Assembly: GCA_959599095.1 (NCBI GenBank)
Contig: CAUGGC010000005.1
Span: forward strand, 42,909 to 106,908
Origin: an uncultured Collinsella sp.
GTDB lineage: Bacteria > Actinomycetota > Coriobacteriia > Coriobacteriales > Coriobacteriaceae
Length of the DNA stretch: 64,000 bases
Direction of reading: 5' to 3'
Shown: positions 1-7,461 of the stretch, piece after piece
Position numbering within the stretch: the first letter of the stretch is position 1
How the letters are laid out: every line of letters begins with the position of its first letter
Translations under genes and position numbers: made by a program
The notes under the pieces: model-generated
The model's input: only the letters and a program-made list of their open reading frames with translations
Database searches by the model: none
What the model was told of the DNA's origin: nothing

Positions 1-1314
1 GCGCTCCATTTCGAGCGTTACTGACGAACCTGACGTCGACGCCGTCTGCGCGTCATCGAGCGCGTAGCTGCCGCCTGCAAGCTCGATCATCTGCGCCACG
101 TAGTCGCCCGCCCGCCGCGTGACGGCGGCCCCGTTCGAGTTAATGTAGAAATACGCCACGGTTTTACCTGACGACGCGAGCCTCGACGTTTGCTCGACGC
201 GGGCCTTCTGCTCGTTGAACAGGTGCGCGGCCTCGTCTTCCTTGTCGAACAGGACGCCGAAAAGCTTAATCCACTCGACGCGCCCGAGTGCTTCGGGCTC
301 GCTCGACGACTGTTCGGTGAGCACGACGAGCCCGAGTTTCTGCAGCTTTTCCTTCACATCGGGCGTGTGGTTGATCATGGTGTTCTCGATGGCGAGCGTG
401 CAGCCCGAGGCCGATATTCGCTCGTAGTCGGGCGCGCTGTACTTGCCGCCGTAGGCGATCGCCCCACTTTCGAGCGCGCTTTTGAAGCCCCCGACCGAGC
501 AATCGTCGGCCTTCGTGCCCGACATGAGGATATTGTCGTTCGCATCGAGCGCGTCGACCAGGCACATCGTCGCCGACGACACGAGGTACACCTTGTCGGC
601 GGGGCGCCTTATGACCGCGATGTCGGAGCTCAACCCATCAGGTACCTTCGCATCCTGCGGCACCACGAGGAAGCGCTCCCCGTTCGAAACGCAGATAAGC
701 CGCAAGCCGCCTTCGAACTCGTCGACAGTGAAGTGCTTGGCGTATTCTAGCTGAAGCGTCCCCGTCGGCTCCCAGCCGCAGCCCAAATCGGCGTTGTGGA
801 AGTCGGCCGCGGCGCTTGAAGCCGTTCCCGCAGGGGAGTCGCCGCTTGCATCGTCGCCCGTTTTCTTCTTCATGGTGGATGAGTCGAAGTGGATCGTGTA
901 GTCGATGGTGTGCGGCGTCGACATGGCGACGGTCTCGGCCGATACGGCGATGTCCTCGTCGAGCGTGACGGGTATCTCGAACGTGGAGTTGCCGCCGTCG
1001 TTTACGGGCGCGTAGTCTACGCCGTCGACGGTCATCTTGTCGTAGTTCGAACTCGACCAGGTGATGGTCGCGGTGTAGGTGTCGCCATCCTTCACAATTG
1101 TGGTGGGTGAGGCGATGCTTGCGCGCCCTGACCCGCCGGAGAGCGAGACGCTCACAGTGTATTCCTGAGAGCCTGCCGTGCCACCGGTCGCGTTCGGGCT
1201 CGCACTGCACCCCGCGAAGGGAAGCGCGAGCAGGGCGACGAGAACGCAGGCGATCGCGCGCACCGCGATGCTGCGACGCTTCCTGCTTTCCCCCTTGGGA
1301 AGAATCGACCGCAT
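1..1314 (-). CDS. BtuF/FecB-like ABC-transporter substrate-binding lipoprotein, C-terminus beyond window
   Basis: The reading frame stays open from ATG 1314 to the left window edge (438 codons visible). A basic start, a hydrophobic stretch and the lipobox FAGC with Cys36 indicate a lipoprotein. Residues about 50-150 form a beta-rich module with SSSNYDKM and a late IDYTIHFD strand, resembling NEAT-type heme-binding domains. From about residue 170 the protein looks like a type III periplasmic-binding fold of the metal-chelate (FecB/BtuF/HmuT) class, including an EKLQKLGLVVL segment and an acidic patch before LFNEQ. It starts 4 bp after the stop of the preceding lipoprotein gene, so the two are probably co-transcribed behind the cobalamin riboswitch. 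Likely ligand: a corrinoid, heme or other metal tetrapyrrole (inference). The permease and ATPase are not visible and may lie to the left. Confidence 0.75.
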   Translation of the reverse strand, partial: MRSILPKGESRKRRSIAVRAIACVLVALLALPFAGCSASPNATGGTAGSQEYTVSVSLSGGSGRASIASPTTIVKDGDTYTATITWSSSNYDKMTVDGVDYAPVNDGGNSTFEIPVTLDEDIAVSAETVAMSTPHTIDYTIHFDSSTMKKKTGDDASGDSPAGTASSAAADFHNADLGCGWEPTGTLQLEYAKHFTVDEFEGGLRLICVSNGERFLVVPQDAKVPDGLSSDIAVIRRPADKVYLVSSATMCLVDALDANDNILMSGTKADDCSVGGFKSALESGAIAYGGKYSAPDYERISASGCTLAIENTMINHTPDVKEKLQKLGLVVLTEQSSSEPEALGRVEWIKLFGVLFDKEDEAAHLFNEQKARVEQTSRLASSGKTVAYFYINSNGAAVTRRAGDYVAQMIELAGGSYALDDAQTASTSGSSVTLEMER

Positions 1315-1318
1315 GGCG

Positions 1319-1852
1319 TTACTTCAGTGCGTCGGCGCGCAGATCGACGCCGGCGGATTCGAACACGAGCGTGCGGTCGTACCACTGCTCTTTTCTAATA
1401 CTCCACGCGGCGCAGGCGGTGTCCTCGTCGAGCGCTTCAACGGGCACGTCGTAGGTGTACTTGCCTTCCGCGTTTTCCACATAGGGGATGAAGTCGGCCT
1501 CGCTTGCGGCGGCAGCCTCGTCGCCCGTGCCCATGAAGAGCTTGCCGTAGCCCGTGCCGGAAAGCGTCATCACGCAGTGCATGGAGCCGTTTTCCACGAT
1601 GAGCTGGGCGTCCACAATCCTGAACATGTTCGAGCTGGAATCTACGGTGATCGGATAGGTGCCGTCGGCCACCTTGTCGGCGGTGATGGGGGCAGCGCTT
1701 GCGCCCTCGGGCGCATCGGCCGCCTGTTCGGTCTTTTCCTGGGAATCGGCATCGCTTGCCTTTGCGCTGTCGATTGAATTTCCGCCGCAGCCGGCGAGCG
1801 AGAACGCGAAAAGCGCCGCTGACAGGGCGAAGGCGAGGGTTTTCTTCAACAT
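1319..1852 (-). CDS. small lipoprotein with NEAT-like domain
   Basis: This encodes a 177-residue protein with a clear lipoprotein signal (LKK start, hydrophobic core, LAGC with Cys22) and a short acidic linker. The rest is a single beta-rich domain. The ATG at 1852 is preferred over the upstream in-frame start because it places the signal peptide at the N-terminus and follows a GAAAGGAA ribosome site. The domain has the order MTLSGTGYGKLFMG, then YTYDVPVEALDED, then YDRTLVFES. This matches, element by element, the module in the next gene downstream, so the two are probably homologous. A heme- or corrinoid-binding surface role is inferred from that similarity and from the neighbouring chelatase. 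No enzymatic motif is visible. Confidence 0.7.
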   Translation of the reverse strand: MLKKTLAFALSAALFAFSLAGCGGNSIDSAKASDADSQEKTEQAADAPEGASAAPITADKVADGTYPITVDSSSNMFRIVDAQLIVENGSMHCVMTLSGTGYGKLFMGTGDEAAAASEADFIPYVENAEGKYTYDVPVEALDEDTACAAWSIRKEQWYDRTLVFESAGVDLRADALK

Positions 1853-1915
1853 GGAGGGGGTTCCTTTCAATCGCTTCGACCGCCCGCGCCGTGCGGTGGG
1901 CTGGCGGGATGCGAA

Positions 1916-1962
1916 TGCAACGGGCATGCGCCGTCAGTCGGGGAAGGCGCATGCCCGTTGCA
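1916..1962 (-). repeat. 17-bp perfect stem-loop between the chelatase and lipoprotein genes
   Basis: Arms 1916-1932 and 1946-1962 are perfect reverse complements (17 bp) with a 13-nt loop. There is no T-run after it on the minus strand, so it is more likely an attenuator or an RNA-stabilising stem than a simple terminator. It lies in the 145-bp gap downstream of the exported CbiK gene and upstream of the small lipoprotein gene. Confidence 0.75.
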
Positions 1963-1997
1963 CGGGGACGCGACCGGCGCCCCCGTGCGCGGCGAGT

Positions 1998-2924
1998 TTA
2001 CAGCTTGGCGATGGCGTCGTCCACGTGCGAGACGTAGATTTCGTCGACCGCGACGTTCTGTCCCAGACCCTGGAGCAGGCACGTCACTTCGAAGCCGGCG
2101 GCCACGAACTTCGCAGCCCAGCTGTCGGGGTCGGTCTCGTCTGCCATGTCGTTGTTCGCGTGGTCGCCCGCGACCACCATGAACGGCGCGAGCACGGCCT
2201 TCTTGTAGCCTGCGGCGCTCGCGGCGGCGATAACATCCTCGCAGGTCGGTTCAGCCTCGACGGTGCCGACGAAGAACTGCGTCAAGCCCTCGTTCTTGAA
2301 CACTTCCTGCATCTTGGCATAGTCGGCGTTGGAATCGGCTTCGGTGCCGTGACCCATGAGGCACAGCGCCGTCTTGCCGTCGTCGAAGGACGCCATGTTC
2401 TCCTTAATGGCTGCGGCCACCTTCTTGTAGTCGTCGTCGGAGGTGAGCAGCGGGTCGCCGAGCGAGATCTTGTCGAACTTGTCGGCGTACTTGTCGAGCT
2501 CGTCTTTCACGTCGGTGTATTCCAGGCCACCCATGAGATGCGTCGGCTGCACGACGATTTCCTTCACGCCGTCTTTCACGCAGCGGTCGAGCGCCTCGGT
2601 CATGTTGTCGATCGTGATGCCGTCGCGCTTCTTCAGCTTGTCGATGATGATCTGCGCGGTGAAGGCGCGGCGGATGTCGTAGTCCTGCCAGTACTTCTCG
2701 CGGATAGCGTCTTCGATGGCGCCGATGGTGATGTGGCGCGAGTCGTTGTAGCTCGTGCCGAAGCTCGTGACGAGGATGACCGGCTTCACGGCCTTCTCCT
2801 TTTCACTCGATTTCTCGGAACTCGCGGAGGTGTTGGAGCAGCCCGCGAGCGCGACTCCGGCGAGCGCGACGGCTCCGGTTGCTGCGGCGCCCATGAAGCC
2901 GCGGCGTGACATCTGGTCGGACAT
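1998..2924 (-). CDS. cbiK: exported (Tat, lipidated) CbiK-type sirohydrochlorin cobaltochelatase
   Basis: This encodes 308 residues. The start at ATG 2924 gives an MSRRGFMG twin-arginine motif, a hydrophobic alanine/glycine stretch and lipobox LAGC (Cys29), preceded by GAGGAAAGG. The mature protein is a complete CbiK (class II chelatase): LVTSFGTSYNDSR opens the first domain, and the three metal-site residues known from Salmonella CbiK are present at His192 (LMGHGTE), Glu223 (GTVEAEP) and His255 (VAGDHANNDM). CbiK normally inserts cobalt into sirohydrochlorin in the cytoplasm; this copy is predicted to sit outside the membrane, like the periplasmic CbiK of Desulfovibrio. Its neighbours are two binding lipoproteins and a cobalamin riboswitch. 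Metal insertion, metal removal or tetrapyrrole capture are all possible. Confidence 0.9.
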   Translation of the reverse strand: MSDQMSRRGFMGAAATGAVALAGVALAGCSNTSASSEKSSEKEKAVKPVILVTSFGTSYNDSRHITIGAIEDAIREKYWQDYDIRRAFTAQIIIDKLKKRDGITIDNMTEALDRCVKDGVKEIVVQPTHLMGGLEYTDVKDELDKYADKFDKISLGDPLLTSDDDYKKVAAAIKENMASFDDGKTALCLMGHGTEADSNADYAKMQEVFKNEGLTQFFVGTVEAEPTCEDVIAAASAAGYKKAVLAPFMVVAGDHANNDMADETDPDSWAAKFVAAGFEVTCLLQGLGQNVAVDEIYVSHVDDAIAKL

Positions 2925-2984
2925 GGTTTTTCCTTTCCTCGGTTTGCCGGTCCCCCGGCGACAGTTGCTTGTCGGCACAAGCGA

Positions 2985-3011
2985 AAGAAAAGCGCACCCC
3001 TCGGGGTTCAC
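2985..3011 (-). terminator. possible expression-platform hairpin with T-rich tail
   Basis: On the minus strand an ACCCC/GGGGT hairpin is followed by CTTTTCTTTC, between the riboswitch aptamer and the chelatase ribosome site. This fits a short intrinsic terminator used as the riboswitch output, but the stem is short. Confidence 0.4.
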
Positions 3012-3049
3012 AAGGAGCTAACGCCACGGCGATGCCGTGAGGAAAAGGC

Positions 3050-3160
3050 GAAGCAGTCTGGCTTGGGGCGCGAGGCGGTTCGCCCGCGCGTCCTATACAG
3101 TAATGTCCCTTGCCCAGGATTCCCACCTGGTTCCCTCCGCAAGCCAGCGCGGGCTGTGCG
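3050..3160 (-). promoter_or_regulatory. cobalamin riboswitch upstream of exported cbiK
   Basis: Read on the minus strand this stretch contains, in order, GGGAACCAGGTGGGAATCC, GGGACATTACTGTA (a B12-box variant) and AGCCAGACTGC. This is the conserved series of a cobalamin aptamer. It ends about 125 nt before the cbiK start, leaving room for an expression platform. It implies that the chelatase and, if not terminated, the two lipoprotein genes are repressed by adenosyl- or other cobalamins. Confidence 0.85.
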
Positions 3161-3380
3161 GCGCCGCGCCGGTCATTTCCTTTTATCCGATTGTCATATG
3201 CTCGTTGCCGAATCTTTTACTATGATAGTGGGCACTTGTGAACGTGTCAAAGCCAGGGCGGGCGGCATTGCGCCTCCTGCCTGCGTATTTGCGCCGATTG
3301 CGCCGCATGCGCCGTGTTTTGCCCGCTGCGCGAATGGCGGCGTAAACGGTTGCGATGAGAAACGGGAAGGGAAGGCTCGG
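3161..3380. other. divergent intergenic region, leader of the cobalamin operon
   Basis: This 220-bp gap separates the minus-strand riboswitch locus from the plus-strand cobalamin operon. It is AT-richer around 3181-3230, with TTGTCA (3191) and TATGAT (3221) as promoter-like hexamers, but their 24-nt spacing is too long for a confident sigma-70 call. I see no B12 box on the plus strand, so the biosynthetic operon may not carry its own cobalamin riboswitch. Confidence 0.4.
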
Positions 3381-4172
3381 ATGATTCATATCGTTGGCGC
3401 AGGCTCGGGCGCCGCCGACCTTATCACGCTGCGCGGGGCGCGCCTTCTGCGCGCGGCCGACGTGGTCGTTTGGGCGGGAAGCCTTGTGAACCCCGAGCTG
3501 CTCGCTGAGTGCAAGGAATCCTGTGTCGTCTACGACAGCGCGCACATGACCTTGGAGGAAGTGCTCGACGTGATGTGCGCGGCGGATGCGCGGGGCGAGG
3601 AAGTGGTGCGCCTGCACACAGGCGACCCGTCCCTGTACGGCGCCATCCAGGAGCAGATGGACGCACTCGACGCGCGCGGCGTGGACTACGAGGTGGTGCC
3701 CGGCGTGTCGAGCTTTTGCGGTGCCGCGGCGGCGCTTCGCCAGGAATACACGCTGCCGGGAATCAGCCAGTCGGTCGTGATCACGCGGCTTTCCGGGCGC
3801 ACCCCCATGCCCGCGGGCGAGGGCATGCGCACCATGGCGGAAAGCGGCTCGACTATGGTCATCTTCCTGAGCTCGGGTATGCTCGCCGAGCTTTCCGCCG
3901 AGCTTTTGGCCGCGGGCCGCAGCTCCGACGAGCCGGCGGCGCTCGTGTACAAGGCGACCTGGCCTGAGGAGCGCGTGGTGCGATGCACAGTGGGCACGCT
4001 CGCCGATGCGGGCGCGCGAGAGGGCATCGACCGCACGGCGCTCGTGGTGGTGGGCCGCGTGGTCGGGGCTCGCGGCGGGCTTGCGCACAACGGCGCGCAA
4101 GCGGAGTCGTACGAGCGCAGCAAGCTTTACGACCCTTCGTTTGCCACGGGGTATCGGAAGGCGAGCAGCTAG
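3381..4172 (+). CDS. cbiF: cobalt-precorrin-4 C11-methyltransferase
   Basis: This encodes 263 residues of the tetrapyrrole methylase family. It opens with MIHIVGAGSGAADLITLRGARLL, split here as the IVGAGSGAADL SAM-binding loop and the ITLRGARLL helix. LHTGDPSLYGAIQEQM and VVPGVSSFCGAAAAL are the expected second and third motifs. It transfers a methyl group from SAM to C11 of cobalt-precorrin-4. ATG 3381 is chosen because the longer in-frame extension upstream is not family-like and GGGAAGGGAAGG precedes this start. It is the first gene of the large cobalamin operon, one base away from cbiD. Confidence 0.9.
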   Translation: MIHIVGAGSGAADLITLRGARLLRAADVVVWAGSLVNPELLAECKESCVVYDSAHMTLEEVLDVMCAADARGEEVVRLHTGDPSLYGAIQEQMDALDARGVDYEVVPGVSSFCGAAAALRQEYTLPGISQSVVITRLSGRTPMPAGEGMRTMAESGSTMVIFLSSGMLAELSAELLAAGRSSDEPAALVYKATWPEERVVRCTVGTLADAGAREGIDRTALVVVGRVVGARGGLAHNGAQAESYERSKLYDPSFATGYRKASS

Positions 4173-4173
4173 C

Positions 4174-5358
4174 GTGGCCTTCGAGCATTACATATATACC
4201 GGGACGACCCGCCTGCGCTGCGGCTACACCACGGGGAGCTGCGCCGCGCTCGCGGCGAAGGCAGCCTGCGAGATGCTTTTGTCACGAAAGCCCGTCGGCC
4301 TCGTGTCGATCGTCACCCCCGGCGGGCTGCCCGTCGAGGCGAACGTGGTCGACGCATGCATCGGCGAGGGGTGTGCCCAGTGCGCCGTGCGAAAGGACGC
4401 AGGCGACGATGCCGATGTGACCGACGGCGTGCTCGTGTACGCGCGCGTGGAACATGCGGGGTCGGGCACGGGTGCTGCGGGCAGCAAGGACGTGCCCGCG
4501 CACGAATCGGAAGTTTCCGTCGATGGCGGCGTGGGCGTGGGGCGCGTGACGTTGCCCGGGCTCGAGCAGCCGGTGGGGGCGGCCGCCATCAACGCGACGC
4601 CGCGCGCGATGATCACTTCGGCGGTGCGCGAGGTGTGTGCCGCGCACGGCTTTTCTGGAAATATTGCTGTGACGATTTCGGTACCCGAGGGTGTTGCCCT
4701 TGCCGAAAAGACCTTTAACCCGCACCTGGGGATAGAGGACGGCATCTCCATCCTGGGTACGACGGGCATCGTCGAGCCGCGCAGTCTCGCTGCCTTGCGC
4801 GACAGCATCGAGCTCGAGATCCGGCAGCATGCGGCTATGGGGCGGCGCGGAGTCGTGCTCACGCCTGGCAACTACGGCGGGCAGTTCATCTCGGGGCATT
4901 TTCACCTAAACGGTGCGCCGGTGGTCTTCATCTCCAACTTTGTGGGCGATGCGATTGATTGCTGCGTTCGCGAGGGATTCACCAATGTCCTTCTTGTGGG
5001 ACACATCGGCAAGCTGGTGAAGGTCGCTGGCGGCATCATGGACACCCATTCGCGTACCGCCGACTGCCGCGCGGAGATTCTGGCCGCCCACGCGGCCTTG
5101 GCCGGCGCGGGCGCGAAGACCGTGCGCGAGATCATGTCGTCGGTCACGACCACGGCGGCGCTCGAGGTAATCGAGGCCGCCGGCGTGGGGGACGCTGCGC
5201 GCGCCTCGCTCGCTGCGGCAATCGAGGACAGGTTGCGCCGCCGCGCGGCGGGCGCATGCGACATCGCCGCGGTCGTGTTCGACGCCGAGCGCCGCGAGCT
5301 TTTCCGCACGTCGGGCGCCGAAGCAGTTATCGGGGAATTGGGGGCGACGTATGAGTAA
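4174..5358 (+). CDS. cbiD: cobalt-precorrin-5B C1-methyltransferase
   Basis: This encodes 394 residues starting at GTG 4174, one base after the cbiF stop, with GGAAGGCGAG as ribosome site. RCGYTTGSCAALAAKAA is the family signature near the N-terminus. ITSAVREVC, GILGTTGIVEP-type glycine loops (here SILGTTGIVEP) and the late GHIGKLVKVAGG segment are all present. CbiD methylates C1 during anaerobic corrin ring contraction. An unusually long loop around residues 95-115 (AGSGTGAAGSKDVP) enlarges the first domain. The stop overlaps the next start (ATGAGTAA). Confidence 0.93.
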   Translation: MAFEHYIYTGTTRLRCGYTTGSCAALAAKAACEMLLSRKPVGLVSIVTPGGLPVEANVVDACIGEGCAQCAVRKDAGDDADVTDGVLVYARVEHAGSGTGAAGSKDVPAHESEVSVDGGVGVGRVTLPGLEQPVGAAAINATPRAMITSAVREVCAAHGFSGNIAVTISVPEGVALAEKTFNPHLGIEDGISILGTTGIVEPRSLAALRDSIELEIRQHAAMGRRGVVLTPGNYGGQFISGHFHLNGAPVVFISNFVGDAIDCCVREGFTNVLLVGHIGKLVKVAGGIMDTHSRTADCRAEILAAHAALAGAGAKTVREIMSSVTTTAALEVIEAAGVGDAARASLAAAIEDRLRRRAAGACDIAAVVFDAERRELFRTSGAEAVIGELGATYE

Positions 5359-5584
5359 AGGCGTGCTGTATGGGGTGGGCCGCGCAATCGGCTGGCCAGG
5401 GACGAAGGTGGTCATGAAGGCGCGCCGCTCGCTTGCGGACACGAAGCGCATCCTTCGCGAGGAGGGCGCCTTCGACGGTGCCGAGCTCGTAGAGGACTGT
5501 GGGCTTCCGGGCGAGCGCGTGTACCGTTCGCTCGACGATGTGCCCGATCGGGGCAGCTACTTCTCGACGATGGTGGTGCGCTAG
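5351..5584 (+). pseudogene. cbiL: cbiL (precorrin-2 C20-methyltransferase) remnant with internal deletion
   Basis: This 77-residue frame begins ATG 5351, overlapping the cbiD stop. Its first ten residues, MSKGVLYGVG, look like the start of CbiL/CobI (the usual xxLYxVGxGPG strand). The text then jumps directly to the CbiL C-terminus: TKVVMKARRSL, LPGERVYRSLDDV and YFSTMVV. The central region of roughly 150-170 residues, which carries the GPG SAM-binding loop and the core of both domains, is absent, while family members are about 230-240 residues long. The frame is maintained, so the deletion is in-frame. As it stands it cannot bind SAM. Either it is a decayed gene complemented elsewhere, or an assembly collapse. 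Confidence 0.8.
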
Positions 5585-6718
5585 ATGAGGGTTTCCTGCA
5601 TAGCGTTCACTGAGAGGGGGTATGCGTTGGCGGAGCGCACCGCACGCGCGCTTTCCGATTGCGCACAGACAGGTGAAGATGACCCTGGCTGGGACGTTTC
5701 CGTTTCGCGCGGGTTCGGCGAGGGGAAGGCCGACCTGCGCGCATGGACGGCGCTCGCGTGGGAAGCGTCGGACGCGCTTCTGTTCGTGGGCGCGGCGGGC
5801 ATCGCCGTGCGGGCGATCGCGCCGCATGTCGCCTCGAAGGCAACCGATTCCGCGGTTGTGGCGATCGACGAGGCGGGGCGCTTTGCCGTCCCGCTTTTGT
5901 CGGGGCATTTGGGCGGTGCGAACGAGCTTGCGCAAACTGTGGCACGCGCGGCAGGGGCCATCCCCGTCATCACCACGGCGACCGACGTCCGCGGCGTGTG
6001 GGCGGTGGATACGTGGGCGCGCTGTGCGGGGCTCGCCGTTTCGAATCCCGAGGCCATCAAGCGAGTGTCGGCGCGGCTGCTTTCGGGCGGGCGCGTGGCG
6101 CTCTATTCCGACATGCCGATTTCGGGACAGCCGCCTGAGGGGGTTGACATTGCGTCCGACCGCGCTCGGGCCGATATCGTCGTGTCGCCGTTCGCTGGCG
6201 CGAATGCAGGTGCGTCCGTTCGCGCCTTGGAGACAACGGGCGAGGTCGTGCCCGCCGGTGAGACGTGGAAGCCGGCGGGCGTGCGGGCGCAGGCGCCTGC
6301 GCCCGAGCCGCTTCGCCTTGTCGTGCCCTGCATCGTTGCGGGCATAGGGTGCCGTCGCGGTGCGTGCGCCGAAGCGATCGAGGAGGCGTTTCTTCTCGCG
6401 TGCGGGCAGGCGGGTATCTCGCCTTCGGCCGTGCGCGAGGCGGCGACGATCGAAGTGAAGGCGCACGAGGAGGGTCTGCTCGCCTTCTGCCGCGCGCGCA
6501 ATATCCCGCTTGCGACGTATTCCGCAGAGGAGTTGTCGCAGGTCGAAGGCAGCGTTTCGCCATCTAATTTCGTGCGCGCGACGGTGGGGGTCGACAACGT
6601 GTGCGAGCGCGCGGCGCTCGCGGACGGGGGCAAACTTATCTTCCCGAAGCTCGCTCACGGCGGCGTGACCGTCGCGTTTTCCAAGGTAACTATCGAACTT
6701 TCGTTTAAGGAGCGGTGA
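5585..6718 (+). CDS. cbiG: cobalt-precorrin-5A hydrolase
   Basis: This encodes 377 residues. CbiG opens the delta-lactone of cobalt-precorrin-5A and releases acetaldehyde. The central domain shows FVGAAGIAVRAIAPH, SKATDSAVVAIDEAG and PLLSGHLGGANELA, the family hallmark. The C-terminal CobE-like domain begins near residue 240 with VAGIGCRRGACAEAIEEA, and VGVDNVCERAAL lies near the end. Start ATG 5585 directly abuts the previous stop. A spacer rich in Ala/Pro joins the domains. The stop overlaps the start of the next methyltransferase (TGATG). Confidence 0.92.
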   Translation: MRVSCIAFTERGYALAERTARALSDCAQTGEDDPGWDVSVSRGFGEGKADLRAWTALAWEASDALLFVGAAGIAVRAIAPHVASKATDSAVVAIDEAGRFAVPLLSGHLGGANELAQTVARAAGAIPVITTATDVRGVWAVDTWARCAGLAVSNPEAIKRVSARLLSGGRVALYSDMPISGQPPEGVDIASDRARADIVVSPFAGANAGASVRALETTGEVVPAGETWKPAGVRAQAPAPEPLRLVVPCIVAGIGCRRGACAEAIEEAFLLACGQAGISPSAVREAATIEVKAHEEGLLAFCRARNIPLATYSAEELSQVEGSVSPSNFVRATVGVDNVCERAALADGGKLIFPKLAHGGVTVAFSKVTIELSFKER

Positions 6719-7461
6719 TGGGAAAGCTCTTCGTGGTGGGGATCGGCCCGGGCGGCCCCGACGGCATGACGATTGCGGCCCGGCGCGCGCTCGAGGCGGC
6801 CGACATCGTTGTGGGGTACACGAAATACGTGGAGCTCGCGCTCGCCGCCGTGCCCGACGCGGCGCATCTCGCGACGCCGATGATGCACGAGGTTGAACGG
6901 TGCCGCCTGGCGCTTTCGCGCGCGCAGAGCGGAGAAGCCGTGGCGCTCGTGTGCAGCGGTGACGCGGGCGTGTACGGCATGGCGAGCCCCGTGCTGGAGC
7001 TTGCGGAGGACTACCCCGATGTAGACGTGGAAGTTATCGCCGGGGCCACCGCGGCTCAGAGCGGGTCGGCGGTGCTCGGCGCCCCGCTTGCCCACGACTT
7101 CGCGGTCGTGTCGCTCTCCGACCTGCTCACGCCGTGGGAGGTCATCGAGCGCAGGCTCGCCGCCGTGGCGAGCGCCGACTTCTGCATCTGTTTGTACAAC
7201 CCGCGCAGCAGAAAGCGCGCCGACAGGCTCTCGCGCGCGGCGAAGATTATGCTCGAATGGAAGGCCCCCGACACGCTCTGCGGCTGGGTACGCAACATCG
7301 GGCGCGAGGGGCAGCAGTCGGGCATGTGCAGGCTCTCCGAGCTTGGGGAGATCGACGCCGACATGTTCACCACCGTGTTCGTCGGCAACGCTGACACGAA
7401 GCTCGTAGGCGGCCGTATGGTCACGCCGCGCGGGTATCGGGAGATTCCATGCGAAAGGTAA
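6718..7461 (+). CDS. cobJ: cobalt-factor III / precorrin-3B C17-methyltransferase
   Basis: This encodes 247 residues of the tetrapyrrole methylase family. VVGIGPGGPDGMTIAARRAL is the SAM loop, IVVGYTKYVELA is the CobJ/CbiH-specific follow-up, and VCSGDAGVYGMA and VIAGATAAQSGSAVLGAPL complete the fold. It carries out C17 methylation with ring contraction. ATG 6718 has AAGGAG five bases upstream; a GTG three bases earlier is a less likely start. It overlaps cbiG by one base and the following gene by 13 bases, typical of translational coupling in this operon. Confidence 0.92.
   Translation: MGKLFVVGIGPGGPDGMTIAARRALEAADIVVGYTKYVELALAAVPDAAHLATPMMHEVERCRLALSRAQSGEAVALVCSGDAGVYGMASPVLELAEDYPDVDVEVIAGATAAQSGSAVLGAPLAHDFAVVSLSDLLTPWEVIERRLAAVASADFCICLYNPRSRKRADRLSRAAKIMLEWKAPDTLCGWVRNIGREGQQSGMCRLSELGEIDADMFTTVFVGNADTKLVGGRMVTPRGYREIPCER

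Noticed and set aside
3063..3380. In-frame N-terminal extension of cbiF of 106 codons
   Set aside because: It would run through the riboswitch and promoter region, and the family start is at 3381 with a good ribosome site.
5327..6658. 443-codon open frame on the minus strand
   Set aside because: It is antisense to cbiG and the cbiL remnant. High GC leaves few stop codons in other frames, and the composition is Arg/His-rich with no family pattern.
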